Shown here piece after piece: positions 5,801 through 14,514 of a stretch of DNA of 62,942 bases. The position numbers were made by a program, and so were the translations under genes. Below the pieces are notes generated by a model, which was given only the letters and a program-made list of their open reading frames with translations, ran no database searches and was not told where the DNA came from. Within the stretch, counting starts at the first letter, position 1, and each line of letters begins with the position of its first letter. Source of the stretch: a bacterium (lineage in GTDB: Bacteria > Lindowbacteria > 2-12-FULL-62-27); assembly GCA_016202645.1 (NCBI GenBank), contig JACQOF010000099.1, forward strand, positions 1 through 62,942, read 5' to 3'.

Positions 5801-8041
5801 CTACGACCGGAAGATGTCCCGGAAGAATTGTTTGGTTCGGTGGGCGGCCCGGTCGAGGGTGTTCAGGGCGGAGCCGCGTTCGACGAGGTCCGGGGGAAGG
5901 CGCGACAGGAACCGGGAGGGGCGGTGGGTGACGGGTTTGCCGTACCATTCGCGTCGGGCGGCGGAGGTCAGGACCAGCTGTTGTTTGGCTCGGGTGATGG
6001 CGACGTAGAAGAGCCGGAGTTCCTCATCCTCGCGCGCGATTTTCTCGGCGGCGGTTTCCTTATCGGAGTCGCCCGGATGGACGAAGGGCAGGATGTCCTC
6101 TTCGACGCCGAGGACGATCACCGCCGGGAATTCCAGGCCTTTGGCGGCGTGGATGGTCAGGAGGCGAACGACGTTTTCCTGAACCAAGTCCGCGACCGGC
6201 TCGCCGCGGTCGGAGGACTGGAAGGCCGAGAGGAGCTGTTCCAGGCCCGCTCCGCCCGTCGAGGGATACGGGATGCGCGCGGAGAGAAATCGGTAGAGGA
6301 GGGTGAGTTCGTGCCGGAGTTTCTTGTCCTCGCGCGCCGCGGCGGCGAGGCCCAGGGATTCCGCGAGGACTTCGACCAGCTGGAACGGTGTCAGCGCGTC
6401 GAGATTTTCCGCGCCGCCCCGGAGGGCCGTCCAGAGTTGTTCGAGATGTTTCTGGCTCCCGCTGTCTTTGCAGAGCTGGACCGCTTCGACAAACCCGGCG
6501 TCCTCCAGCAGGATCCGCTCGGGCGCGGTCAGCGCCAGGAGGGCCTGGCGGTCTTCCTGGTTTAGAGGCCCGATCGTTCCGATCCGCCAGATGTCCCGGA
6601 GGGCGTCCTGCAGAAGAAATCCGTGCCGAATGGCGTCGAATTGTCCGCGGCGCCGGAGGTACAGGGCATGGACGGCGATCAGGACTGACCGGAGGATCCG
6701 GATGACGTCCCGGTCGGTGAGGGAGAGAGACACGACATCGAGAAACGGGATGTTCTCGCGCTGGAGAGTCTCCGCCGCTCGCTTGGCGAGTTCGTGGACT
6801 CGGTAGAAGATCACGATGTCCCGCCACTTGAAACCCGCGGCGATCAGCTCCCGCATCTGGAACACCACAAAATTCAACTCGTCCGTCTCGTCCTGCGCCT
6901 CGAAGACTACGATTTTTTCCGGAGGACGCTCAAACTCCGCGGAGGCCAGAAGGGTCTTGTCCATGCCGTCGGTTTTGTCCAGGAGCACCGCGTTCGCCGC
7001 CGCCAGGATGATGGGGGTGGAGCGGTAATTCCGGATGAGGCGGACCACCCGGGCGTCCGGGTAGTCGTCGGTAAAGGCGCGGATGTTCCGCACGTCGGCG
7101 CCTCGAAATCCGTAGATGCTCTGATCGTCGTCCCCGACGACAAACAAATTTCGTTTCGCGGCGGCCAGTTCCGTCGCGATCGCGTACTGCGCGACGTTCG
7201 TGTCCTGGTACTCGTCGATGAGAATGTGGCTGAACCGTCCCTTCCATCCCTCCGCGCAGGAGCGCCGTTCGGCGAGGGCGGAAGCGGTCAGGTAAAGCAA
7301 GTCGGTGAAATCGACGACCCCCTTCGATTTCTTGGTCTCCATGTACTTCGTCCATGCGTCGGACAGCACGTCCGCCGGGATGCCGTTGTAGGTCCGGCCC
7401 TCATCCAGAGCTTCGGGCGTCAAGAGTTCATTTGCGGCCAGGTCGATCGCGCCGGCCAGGTCGCGGATCGGGGGCTTGACGGGAAGGGACTCCGCCGCCG
7501 CTTGAATGATCTCCCGGGACTCGGCGTCCGACAGGACCTGAAGGCCCGGCGGGAATCCCATTTCCTCGATGGCCGCGAATCCGTCCGGGCGGCGTTCCCG
7601 GAGAAGACGCAGGCAGAGCGAATGAAACGTGCCGATCCAGGAGACAGAGAGGTTGCGGAGCATGTCCGCCAGAGACGCCGCGAGAGTCGACTGGGGCGGC
7701 GCCTCCGCGGCCAGATCCGTCAGGAGTTTTCCGACGCGTTCCTTCATCTCGCCCGCCGCCTTGACCGTGAAGGTCGACACAAATATCCGTTCCGCCGGTA
7801 CGCCCGCGAGAAGCAGGAGCGCGACCCGCCGCGTGAGCACGGAGGTCTTGCCGCTGCCGGCGCCGGCCAGGATGAGAAGGGGCTTGCCGTCGGAAATGGA
7901 ATGCGAGAGCGCCGCGACCTGCTCGCGGTTCAGGCCCTTGAACAGAAACCCGAGCGCGCCGTGGAGGGACGAGTCGAACTGCGTGAGAAGACCTTCGAGC
8001 TGTTGCTGTTCCTCGAAGGACAGCGTCATTTCATAAATCAT
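5801..8041 (-). CDS. UvrD/Rep/PcrA-family superfamily 1A DNA helicase
   Basis: A 746-residue 3'-5' DNA helicase for repair or replication restart. Walker A LAGAGSGKT is at 58-66, followed by TFTVKAA, Walker B with DEYQDTN, GDDDQSIYGFRGAD, the arginine-finger region LIRNYRS, TIHAAKGLEFPAVIVLG (motif V) and AITRAKQQLV (motif VI). All SF1A motifs are present and the length suits UvrD/PcrA. The N-terminal 40 residues before motif Q are extra. Its ATG overlaps the stop of the upstream membrane-protein gene (ATGA). I cannot tell UvrD, PcrA and Rep subfamilies apart here. Confidence 0.95.
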   Translation of the reverse strand: MIYEMTLSFEEQQQLEGLLTQFDSSLHGALGFLFKGLNREQVAALSHSISDGKPLLILAGAGSGKTSVLTRRVALLLLAGVPAERIFVSTFTVKAAGEMKERVGKLLTDLAAEAPPQSTLAASLADMLRNLSVSWIGTFHSLCLRLLRERRPDGFAAIEEMGFPPGLQVLSDAESREIIQAAAESLPVKPPIRDLAGAIDLAANELLTPEALDEGRTYNGIPADVLSDAWTKYMETKKSKGVVDFTDLLYLTASALAERRSCAEGWKGRFSHILIDEYQDTNVAQYAIATELAAAKRNLFVVGDDDQSIYGFRGADVRNIRAFTDDYPDARVVRLIRNYRSTPIILAAANAVLLDKTDGMDKTLLASAEFERPPEKIVVFEAQDETDELNFVVFQMRELIAAGFKWRDIVIFYRVHELAKRAAETLQRENIPFLDVVSLSLTDRDVIRILRSVLIAVHALYLRRRGQFDAIRHGFLLQDALRDIWRIGTIGPLNQEDRQALLALTAPERILLEDAGFVEAVQLCKDSGSQKHLEQLWTALRGGAENLDALTPFQLVEVLAESLGLAAAAREDKKLRHELTLLYRFLSARIPYPSTGGAGLEQLLSAFQSSDRGEPVADLVQENVVRLLTIHAAKGLEFPAVIVLGVEEDILPFVHPGDSDKETAAEKIAREDEELRLFYVAITRAKQQLVLTSAARREWYGKPVTHRPSRFLSRLPPDLVERGSALNTLDRAAHRTKQFFRDIFRS

Positions 8042-9822
8042 GGGGGTGGCGGCCGGCCGCCAAGGCCCAGGGCTTCTTTGAGGCGCTGGCTCTGCGTCAT
8101 GTAGGCCTGGAGCGCCGCAATGTCGGTCCTCGGCGATTTCGATTGATCGATGGTGTTGTTCAGGTGACCGGCGGCGTAGTTCGACGATTCCAGGATGTGG
8201 CGGCCATCCGGTATCGAATCCGCGCGGTCCGCATAGACGGCGAGAAACACCACGACTTCCCGGGGAAACAGTTCCAGAGTCCGCAGAAACGTGTTCCTAG
8301 CCTCGTCATTTTTTCCGAGCATCAATTGGATGTGTCCCAGCCGCGTGAGATTTTCCACCGTCGGGTGCAGTTCCGCCGTTTCCCTCATATAAGGCAGTGC
8401 GGAATCCGGCTTGTTTTGCGCGAGATAAAAAGCCGCAATGTTATTTTTAACCGAGGGATAAAACGGGTCCCGGGCCAGAAGCATGAGGCTGTTTTCGAGG
8501 GCGCGGTCGACGTCGCCCACCCGGTACATGGCGCCGATCATCACGGACAGCATATCGTTCCGGTGGTCATCAAGCTGGAGGCTGTAATTGGCGGTGTTGA
8601 CGGCGCGTTCGATCAGTCCCGAGTCAAGGTAGGCGTTGACGTCCCTGACCCGTTTTTCGATTTCATGAGTTTTCCAGAAAAAAAGCTGTTGAAGAAGCAG
8701 GATACCGCCGATGGCGACCAGCCCGGTGAAAAAGGCGCTGCCCGGAAGCCGGACCGGCGCCGGCGGAACGGAGCATCGGGCCAGGAGGATTCCAGCCAGC
8801 GCGAAAAAAAGAAAAGGCGGCGCGACCCGCAGAAACCAGCCGCCGCCAAGCGCCTCGTGCGACAGGAAAAACCCGTACAAGGCCCACAGGGCGATATCGG
8901 ATTGAGGACGAATTCCCCGGGCGATTCTGAAAAGCGGGATGAGCAGCATCAAGAGAAATGCCGACGCGCCGGGAACTCCCATCTCCCCGGCGATCACGGT
9001 GACGGTCTGCGGCGGCCTCTCGAGCCAGTCCGGCAGGCGGTACAAGGTGGCGTCGACGGGCCGGTATTCCAGATATTTCCGGTCGATCGATCCGGGTCCC
9101 GTGCCGGTCACAGGCGATTCCCGGAGAGAGTCCCGGGCCGCCTGAACCACGCTTTTTTCAAAATGTCTGTTTTGCCGGAGGAGATCGGCCTCCGGAATTG
9201 CAAGACGCGCGTACGTTGAAAACCCCCATGTGCCCAGGAAGAGGACGGCGGCGGCGGGAAGGATGACGGCGGGCCTTTTCCCGGCGCGGACGAGACCTGC
9301 CGTGAGGACAGCGCCGGCGGCGGCGCCGACGAGCCGCCCGACGTTCTGATCGATCCGGATCGATTTCCAGATGAGGCATCCGAATCCAATCCAGATCGCG
9401 GCCTGAAGGACCCAGGCCGCCCAATTTCGCTCTCTTTGCGGAAAGGAGCAGGAAACAAACACCAGCCACACGGTGACAGGCCAGAGGAGGCGCAGAAGAG
9501 AAACCTGGGAAACGTGGTATTTGTCCAGATCCGAGAGAAAAAACGAAATTGCGGCTAGAGCGGCAAAGCCGGAGAGAATGGCGAGAATAGATCTCGACGG
9601 CATAAAAAGCCTCCCGCCCCGGATCGCGCCCTCGGCCAGGAAAACCGCCAGGCCAAGCATCAACGCGACTTCGAGGATACAGCGGTCGATGTGGGCGTCA
9701 AAGCGCTGAAGAGAGAGGGCGATGACGCAAGCCGCGATGACCGCGGATGTGCCGGCGGCCAGGGTCGAAGGCAGAGCGGCTTCCGGTTCCTCCACCCGCT
9801 CAGACTCTGTCAAGTCAGCCAA
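8038..9822 (-). CDS. O-antigen ligase-like membrane protein with C-terminal TPR repeats
   Basis: A 594-residue protein with about ten hydrophobic segments in the first 390 residues, then a soluble tail with tetratricopeptide-like helices (about 400-530: repeated A..Y...G....A and AAFYLAQNKPDSALPYMRET). The layout matches Wzy/WaaL-type proteins (PF04932) with TPRs. In the large periplasmic loop it has ESPVTGTGPGSI, resembling the H/G-rich loop of that family (NPllGvGpgnf). Members ligate or polymerise O-antigen or other glycans. The start is TTG, overlapping the stop of hemW, so translation is probably coupled. The glycan substrate is unknown. Confidence 0.72.
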   Translation of the reverse strand: MADLTESERVEEPEAALPSTLAAGTSAVIAACVIALSLQRFDAHIDRCILEVALMLGLAVFLAEGAIRGGRLFMPSRSILAILSGFAALAAISFFLSDLDKYHVSQVSLLRLLWPVTVWLVFVSCSFPQRERNWAAWVLQAAIWIGFGCLIWKSIRIDQNVGRLVGAAAGAVLTAGLVRAGKRPAVILPAAAVLFLGTWGFSTYARLAIPEADLLRQNRHFEKSVVQAARDSLRESPVTGTGPGSIDRKYLEYRPVDATLYRLPDWLERPPQTVTVIAGEMGVPGASAFLLMLLIPLFRIARGIRPQSDIALWALYGFFLSHEALGGGWFLRVAPPFLFFALAGILLARCSVPPAPVRLPGSAFFTGLVAIGGILLLQQLFFWKTHEIEKRVRDVNAYLDSGLIERAVNTANYSLQLDDHRNDMLSVMIGAMYRVGDVDRALENSLMLLARDPFYPSVKNNIAAFYLAQNKPDSALPYMRETAELHPTVENLTRLGHIQLMLGKNDEARNTFLRTLELFPREVVVFLAVYADRADSIPDGRHILESSNYAAGHLNNTIDQSKSPRTDIAALQAYMTQSQRLKEALGLGGRPPPP

Positions 9823-10939
9823 CGACCGCTTCTTCCGCGGGAAGCCGCGCCAAAATTTCGTCGAGCACCAGCCACTTGGAGGATTTCAGGCGGGCGCCGG
9901 ATTCCGGCCATTCGAAACAATCGGACAGACCGGCTTCCGCCGAGAGTTTTTGCAGACGGGACCGCTCGCGAGTCGACAGAAGCGTTCCATCCCGCGTTCG
10001 AAGTCCAGACATGAGCCGCTCCCGGAGACGGGTATTCGTGCCGGGTGACTCCTCAAAAGACTCGGGAAGCGCGCCGCGCCGGAGTGAGACCGAGTATTGC
10101 CGGATATCCGGAACATTTCGATATCTGCGACGGCCGTCAAAACCGACCGCTGACGGCCCCAGCCCGATCAGCGCGCCATAGGCCCATGTGTTCAGGTTGT
10201 GGCTGCATTCATATCCGGGCCGGGCGAAATTGGAAATTTCGTAGCGGCGAAGCCCGGCCAATCCGGCCGTTTCGAGAATAATTTCGTACTGGGCGGCGGT
10301 TTGATCCGGAGACTGAGGGACGACACCCCGCCGCGCAAACGGCGTCCCGGGTTCAACGGCCAGCGCATACGCGGAAAGATGCCGAAGGGACGGCGCCAGA
10401 TGCCGGACGGCGCCGCGCAGGTCCCGCAGGTTCTGGCCGGGAATGGCATAGATAAGATCGGCGGAAACATTCTGAAATCCGGCGGCGGCCAGGCAATCGA
10501 GCGCCGCCAGCGCCTGCCGGGCGTTGTGGAGGCGGTTCAGAAACCGGAGAATCCGGTTGTTCAGGCTTTGCACGCCGACCGAAACACGGTTAACGCCGAG
10601 CGTCCGCCACATGCGGGCATTTTCCTTGGTGACGCTCGCGGGGTTCGCCTCGATGGAAATCTCGGCGCCGGTCTCGAACGAAGCACGGGCCGTCAGCGCA
10701 TTGAAGATCGCCGTCCATCCGGCCTCCGTCAACAGCGACGGCGTGCCGCCGCCGAAATAAAGGCTTCGGACAACCGCGCCTTCCGGAACCCGCAGGCCGA
10801 TTTCCCGAACCAGCGCCTCCCGGTAGACCGCCTCGCCCGCGGATCGGTATCGGCCGCGGTAAAAATCGCAGTAGCCGCAGGGATCGACGCAAAAAGGCAC
10901 ATGCACATAGACGTGAACTGCTGCCATCCTGTCGGTCAC
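9815..10939 (-). CDS. hemW: HemW-like radical SAM heme chaperone
   Basis: A 374-residue radical SAM protein. The [4Fe-4S] motif is CVDPCGYCDF near residue 17 (CxxxCxxC plus the CxF of HemN/HemW), followed by YFGGGTPS, ISIEANP and SVGVQSLNN. A late CSHNLNTWAYG matches the HNxxYW region of HemW rather than true HemN, which has a longer N-terminus. HemW binds heme and delivers it to respiratory enzymes. It is first in a minus-strand operon with the O-antigen-ligase-like gene and the helicase. The GTG at 10939 is used here; the ATG at 10927 is an equally possible start. Confidence 0.88.
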   Translation of the reverse strand: MTDRMAAVHVYVHVPFCVDPCGYCDFYRGRYRSAGEAVYREALVREIGLRVPEGAVVRSLYFGGGTPSLLTEAGWTAIFNALTARASFETGAEISIEANPASVTKENARMWRTLGVNRVSVGVQSLNNRILRFLNRLHNARQALAALDCLAAAGFQNVSADLIYAIPGQNLRDLRGAVRHLAPSLRHLSAYALAVEPGTPFARRGVVPQSPDQTAAQYEIILETAGLAGLRRYEISNFARPGYECSHNLNTWAYGALIGLGPSAVGFDGRRRYRNVPDIRQYSVSLRRGALPESFEESPGTNTRLRERLMSGLRTRDGTLLSTRERSRLQKLSAEAGLSDCFEWPESGARLKSSKWLVLDEILARLPAEEAVVG

Positions 10940-11004
10940 GCCCGCACGCTACCACATTTCGATTCGCGGTTGAATGTTGAGCCTTCCCCTGATTCCATTC
11001 CCTT

Positions 11005-11547
11005 ATGATCCCGGCTCGCGTTCTGTGGTCGTGTGTGGGTGTCCTCTGTCTTGTGTCATGCGCCAAACCTCCGGAAAATCTGGACACGCCGGAGGCCGTG
11101 GCGAACGCCTTCCTCCGCGAAATTCACGACGGCCACTGCAAACAGGCCTTCGCCTTTTTCTCACAGTCCTCCCGGGAGAGGATCGAGGCGGAGTCCGTCG
11201 AGGCCGCGGAGAGGGAACCGTACTACGCGGAGAGCTACAAACCCGAGAATCTTTACTGCAAGCCCACCTACGCCCACCGGTATCTGGGGTGTGTCGCCGG
11301 AAGCGCGAGACTCGGTCACATGGAAACCATCAGCGCCGTCGTGACCGTGGATCGAAAAGACGGGACGGATTTTCTGGTCCCGGGATTCTGGCCGACCCGG
11401 TACGTCGTGACGCCCGTTGATATCCAGATGATTCAGGAAAACGGCCTGTGGAAAATCGATCTGGGGGAACCCGATCAACGGTTGCCCGGGGAGAGGGAGA
11501 AGCGGGAGGAGGAGGAGGAAAAGGAGTCCGGCGAGGAGGGTGAATAG
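11005..11547 (+). CDS. Lipoprotein with NTF2/DUF4878-like fold and a repeat-derived acidic tail
   Basis: A 180-residue protein with a lipobox (VLCLVSC, Cys19). The body begins with a DTPEAVANAFLREIHDGHCKQAFAFFS segment, typical of small NTF2-like envelope lipoproteins, and ends with ENGLWKIDLG, the classical last strand of that fold. Its ligand is unknown. The last 20 residues are highly charged (REKREEEEEKESGEE) and are encoded by GGGAGAGGGAGAAGCGGGAG, a degenerate version of the GGGAGAAA repeat seen elsewhere, so the tail looks acquired. It is alone on the plus strand, divergent from hemW. Confidence 0.75.
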   Translation: MIPARVLWSCVGVLCLVSCAKPPENLDTPEAVANAFLREIHDGHCKQAFAFFSQSSRERIEAESVEAAEREPYYAESYKPENLYCKPTYAHRYLGCVAGSARLGHMETISAVVTVDRKDGTDFLVPGFWPTRYVVTPVDIQMIQENGLWKIDLGEPDQRLPGEREKREEEEEKESGEEGE

Positions 11548-11595
11548 AGCTCAAAAATTCCGGAAAAAATAGGATGACACCCCACACGGAATGGT

Positions 11596-11934
11596 TCAGT
11601 CAGGGCGGCGAGGGTGTCGGGCTGATTTTTTGCCGAAGGTTTCGCGCAACCTGTCCGCCCATCGTTTCGGGGCGCGGCTGAGATGCATGACGGCCACAAC
11701 AAGAATTTCGTCAGGGGATTTGTGATACAGGACGCCGTAGGGGAAACGGTCAAGAAGACACCGCCGACTCCGGCCGGAGAATTTCGGCCACGCATCGGGG
11801 AAATCCATGATTCGCGCCAAGGCCGCCTTGGTCTCCGCCGCAAACTTAAATCCCAGTCCCGGGCACTGCTCGTTGTAATATGCGACCGCCTCGGACAGTT
11901 CGGTTTCCGCGCACGCGAGGACGCGGATGATCAT
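11596..11934 (-). CDS. ParE/RelE-family toxin
   Basis: A 112-residue RelE/ParE-superfamily toxin. The typical pattern is visible: N-terminal IRVLACAETELSEAVAYYNEQ with a helix-turn-helix pair, ARIMDFPDAWPKF, then RCLLDRFPYGVLYH and ILVVAVMHLSRAPKRW. The PYGVLY and VMHLSR strands match ParE-like gyrase poisons rather than ribosome-cleaving RelE, but target assignment is inference. It overlaps the upstream antitoxin gene by ATGA, so the order is antitoxin-toxin. Confidence 0.88.
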   Translation of the reverse strand: MIIRVLACAETELSEAVAYYNEQCPGLGFKFAAETKAALARIMDFPDAWPKFSGRSRRCLLDRFPYGVLYHKSPDEILVVAVMHLSRAPKRWADRLRETFGKKSARHPRRPD

Positions 11935-12155
11935 CGCGCGCCGATTCGATCGAAGACGGCCTCCGCCGATGACGCCCCCATTTTCCCGGCGCGGTAAGCA
12001 TCAATCCTCGACTCCGCTTCGGCGGCCCACCGCGCGTCATTTCTCTTGGATCTCCGTCTGTCGAAACTTCGGAAAAGCGCCTCAATGAGTTCGGCACGAT
12101 CCACCGGGTTCAGCGTCAGGGCGCGCTTCAGAAGCACCTTCGTAGATTGCGTCAT
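11931..12155 (-). CDS. Unstable antitoxin of the PF09720 (addiction module component) family
   Basis: A 74-residue antitoxin. The core LTLNPVDRAELIEALFRSFD is the family hallmark (leucine-rich helix followed by L..S), and the C-terminus AESRIDAYRAGKMGASSAEAVF is the toxin-binding region that normally ends with a short helix. I set the start at the ATG at 12155 because GGAAAGGAGG lies just upstream; an earlier in-frame start at 12206 would add an unrelated basic stretch. It forms a toxin-antitoxin operon with the overlapping ParE-like gene. Confidence 0.88.
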   Translation of the reverse strand: MTQSTKVLLKRALTLNPVDRAELIEALFRSFDRRRSKRNDARWAAEAESRIDAYRAGKMGASSAEAVFDRIGAR

Positions 12156-12177
12156 CAAACGCCTCCTTTCCTTTTGT

Positions 12178-12206
12178 ATTGTGCGAGAGAGCTCATATAA
12201 AAGCAA
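12178..12206 (-). promoter_or_regulatory. Candidate sigma-70 promoter of the antitoxin-toxin operon
   Basis: On the minus strand TTGCTT (rc of 12201-12206) and CACAAT (rc of 12178-12183) are separated by 17 bp. The spacer contains GAGCTC, a possible half-site for autoregulation. Confidence 0.5.
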
Positions 12207-12307
12207 GGCGAATCTGCATCGAGGGCACGGTGCTAGGCGATGAGACTTTCATATTGCATGGGCTGTCTGCGGTTGAATGTTGCGGCGTTTTCCTTTAGGA
12301 TTTCCGG

Positions 12308-12820
12308 ATGAATCGCACGAATCCGGCGGGCGGATTCTCGCTTCTCGAGGTTTTGATCAGCGCCTTTATTCTGTCCATCCTCAGCGTGTCGGTGGTGCAT
12401 TCCCTGACGGCCCTCGAAGTGGAGAGCCGGCTGGCGCAGAGCCGGATGGCGGCGGTGCTGTTGGCGTCGGATTTGCGGGAGGAAATTCTGTCGAAACCGC
12501 CGGTGGACCCGAACGAGCCGCCGGTGCTCGGCCGGGAATCCTCCGAGTTCCGCCGGGAATCCGCGTCGGCGCGGATTGACTATGACGATCAGGACGATTA
12601 TCAGGATCTTGTCGACCGGCCCGCCACCGACATCGGGGGGACGCCTCTGTCCGGCATGGACCGGATCTGGCGGCGGGTCCGGATCGAAAGCGTTTCCAAA
12701 ACGGACCCCTCGGGTCCCTCGATCGACACACAGCCGCTTGGCCTGCGGAGGTTCACGGTCACCGTCTACAAGGATGAAATCGAACTCACGCGGCTGGTGT
12801 GGCTGGGGTACGGGCAGTGA
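12308..12820 (+). CDS. PilV-like minor pseudopilin
   Basis: A 170-residue type IV pilin-like protein. The prepilin site GG|FSLLEVLISAFIL has cleavage after Gly9 and the conserved Glu at mature position 5, followed by a hydrophobic helix. The globular part contains DYDDQDDYQDLVD, an acidic, possibly calcium-binding stretch. It is the first of three overlapping genes that resemble pilV-pilW-pilX. Such minor pilins prime assembly of type IV pili or type II secretion pseudopili. The assembly machinery is not in this window. Confidence 0.82.
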   Translation: MNRTNPAGGFSLLEVLISAFILSILSVSVVHSLTALEVESRLAQSRMAAVLLASDLREEILSKPPVDPNEPPVLGRESSEFRRESASARIDYDDQDDYQDLVDRPATDIGGTPLSGMDRIWRRVRIESVSKTDPSGPSIDTQPLGLRRFTVTVYKDEIELTRLVWLGYGQ

Positions 12821-13353
12821 GGCGGTTCCTGCTTCGCCGAGGTTTCGCGGGTCGGCCGGGCGTGACGTTGATCGAGATTCTGGTGGCGGCGGCGATTTTT
12901 TCGATCGTGATGGGCGCGGTGTTTCAGTTCGGAACGTTTGTGAGCCGGCGGCTGTTCATGATGCGGGACGCGACGGACCATCTGAACCAGATGACCCTCT
13001 TTCTGAACGCGATCGCCGCGGACGTGCGGGACGGCCGGCAGATCCTGTATTCCGGCGAGACCGAAATCGGCATCTGGCTGGCGGACGAAAACGCCGACAG
13101 CGAGCCTGATCCGGCCGAGATGGCGGGCTACGCGTGGGACGGGGTTGTCCCCGGGACGGTCTTTCGGCAGGCGGAAGAAAGCCGCCGGATCCTGCTGACG
13201 GACGTCCGGGACTTCAAATTCAGATACGACCGGGAAAGCCCCGTCACCCGGCATGTGATGCTGGAGATGACCCTTGGCAAGAGTGAAACAGCGGCTCAAA
13301 CTTACCACTACAGCCTCAACCTGCGGGCATCGGAAGTGGCGATCTCGAAATGA
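12817..13353 (+). CDS. PilW/GspJ-like minor pseudopilin
   Basis: A 178-residue prepilin-like protein. After a basic leader, the sequence RPG|VTLIEILVAAAIFSIVMG shows the cleavage site at Gly15 and Glu at mature position 5. The C-terminal domain has DVRDGRQILYS and a late DVRDFKFRYD, reminiscent of GspJ/PilW. The GTG at 12817 overlaps the previous stop (GTGA), which supports translational coupling; a GTG at 12799 is an alternative. It sits in the middle of the pilin operon. Confidence 0.8.
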   Translation: MRRFLLRRGFAGRPGVTLIEILVAAAIFSIVMGAVFQFGTFVSRRLFMMRDATDHLNQMTLFLNAIAADVRDGRQILYSGETEIGIWLADENADSEPDPAEMAGYAWDGVVPGTVFRQAEESRRILLTDVRDFKFRYDRESPVTRHVMLEMTLGKSETAAQTYHYSLNLRASEVAISK

Positions 13354-14396
13354 CGGAAAGTCGCGGGGATGCGATGCGGGGGTCACAGCGCGGTTCGGCT
13401 CTCGTCTACACGCTCCTGACCGTCGCGATGCTGTCGCTCTTCACGTCCATCATCTACGACCGTCTCCTGAATCTCATGAAAAGTTCCCGTGACTGGCTGT
13501 GGAAGGAACGCGCGCGCGCCGCGGCGGAAAGCGGAACGGCGGTGGCGATGTCCCGGCTTGTGGATGATCCATACTGGTCGGCGGAAGAGAGCGTGGCGGA
13601 CGACCCGTTGAAATTTGTCCTGGACGACGCGGCGGTGTCGGTCCGGACCAAGCGCTTCCGGCCGCCGGACATCATCTGGATTTTTGCGTCCGGGAGTTAT
13701 CAGAGAGAGCGGAAAGAAACCGTCGAGCCGCTTCTCATCTCGGACCCGACGCTCTTTGCGGTCCTGGCGCGCCGCGGCGTGCGGCTGGGTCCCGGATCGA
13801 TCGTCACCGGCCCCGTGTCCGGCGGGTCGGTCCGGATGGAGGACGCTTCAGAAGTCGTGGGAAGCGTCATTTCATCGGGAGACCTGCGGATGGACGCGGA
13901 TTTCCGGGAAGCGCTCGTTTTTGATTCGGTCGCATCGCCGCCGGTCGTCCCGGTCATCGACCCGGCGGTCCTGCGTGCGGGCTGGACCCGGAAATTTCCA
14001 ACGGACCTGCCGGCCGACTCCGCCATCCGGCCGGGCCGATATCTTCACTCGGGAGACCTCACGCTTTCGAACGTCACCCGCCGGGGCGTTTCGCTGTATG
14101 TCACGGGGAATCTCATCCTGGAGGGAAACGTCAAACTGGAGGGCCGGGAGGACACGCCGGTTTTGATCGTCGGAAAAAATCTCACCGGGTCTCTCAAGGG
14201 TTGCCGGATCCGGGGCGTGGTCTACGTGACAGGCCGGACGGAGCTCAGGGGCGAGGGCCTCATCACCGGCACGCTCATTAGCGATGAAGCGGATCTATCG
14301 GCGGGGGCCGTCGTGCAGTCCTTCGACGCCGTCATCAACGCGCCGCGCCCGTCGCCGAATTTCTTCGGCCGGAAGGTGGGACGCCTGCGGAATTAG
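13350..14396 (+). CDS. PilX-like minor pilin with a bactofilin-like beta-helix region
   Basis: A 348-residue protein. Its N-terminus RGSALVYTLLTVAMLSLFTSIIYDRL is the PilX-type hydrophobic helix, lacking the usual Glu at position 5. The C-terminal half (about 215-340) contains repeated short strands (GDLTLSNVTRRGVSLYVTGN, LILEGNVKLEG, GSLKGCRIRGVVYVTGRTEL) that look like a right-handed parallel beta-helix, as in polymer-forming cytoskeletal proteins. It overlaps the preceding gene by ATGA. Together the three genes would form a tip complex for a type IV pilus-like fibre; a beta-helical tip is a plausible adhesin but this is inference. Confidence 0.72.
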   Translation: MTESRGDAMRGSQRGSALVYTLLTVAMLSLFTSIIYDRLLNLMKSSRDWLWKERARAAAESGTAVAMSRLVDDPYWSAEESVADDPLKFVLDDAAVSVRTKRFRPPDIIWIFASGSYQRERKETVEPLLISDPTLFAVLARRGVRLGPGSIVTGPVSGGSVRMEDASEVVGSVISSGDLRMDADFREALVFDSVASPPVVPVIDPAVLRAGWTRKFPTDLPADSAIRPGRYLHSGDLTLSNVTRRGVSLYVTGNLILEGNVKLEGREDTPVLIVGKNLTGSLKGCRIRGVVYVTGRTELRGEGLITGTLISDEADLSAGAVVQSFDAVINAPRPSPNFFGRKVGRLRN

Positions 14397-14425
14397 TGTC
14401 GTGTCTCAGTAATCCCTTTACCGTC

Positions 14426-14497
14426 GTCATCCCCGCGAAAGCGGGGATCCCGGCACGATCACAGCCCATTCTAGATTCCCGCTTTCGCGGGAATGAC
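14426..14497. repeat. dRS3-like palindrome pair, copy 2
   Basis: CCCCGCGAAAGCGGGG and TTCCCGCTTTCGCGGGAA hairpins, bounded by GTCAT and ATGAC, sit between the convergent ends of the pilin operon and dnaJ. They could terminate or stabilise both transcripts. Confidence 0.85.
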
Positions 14498-14514
14498 GTT
14501 CAAGGAGTATTCTC

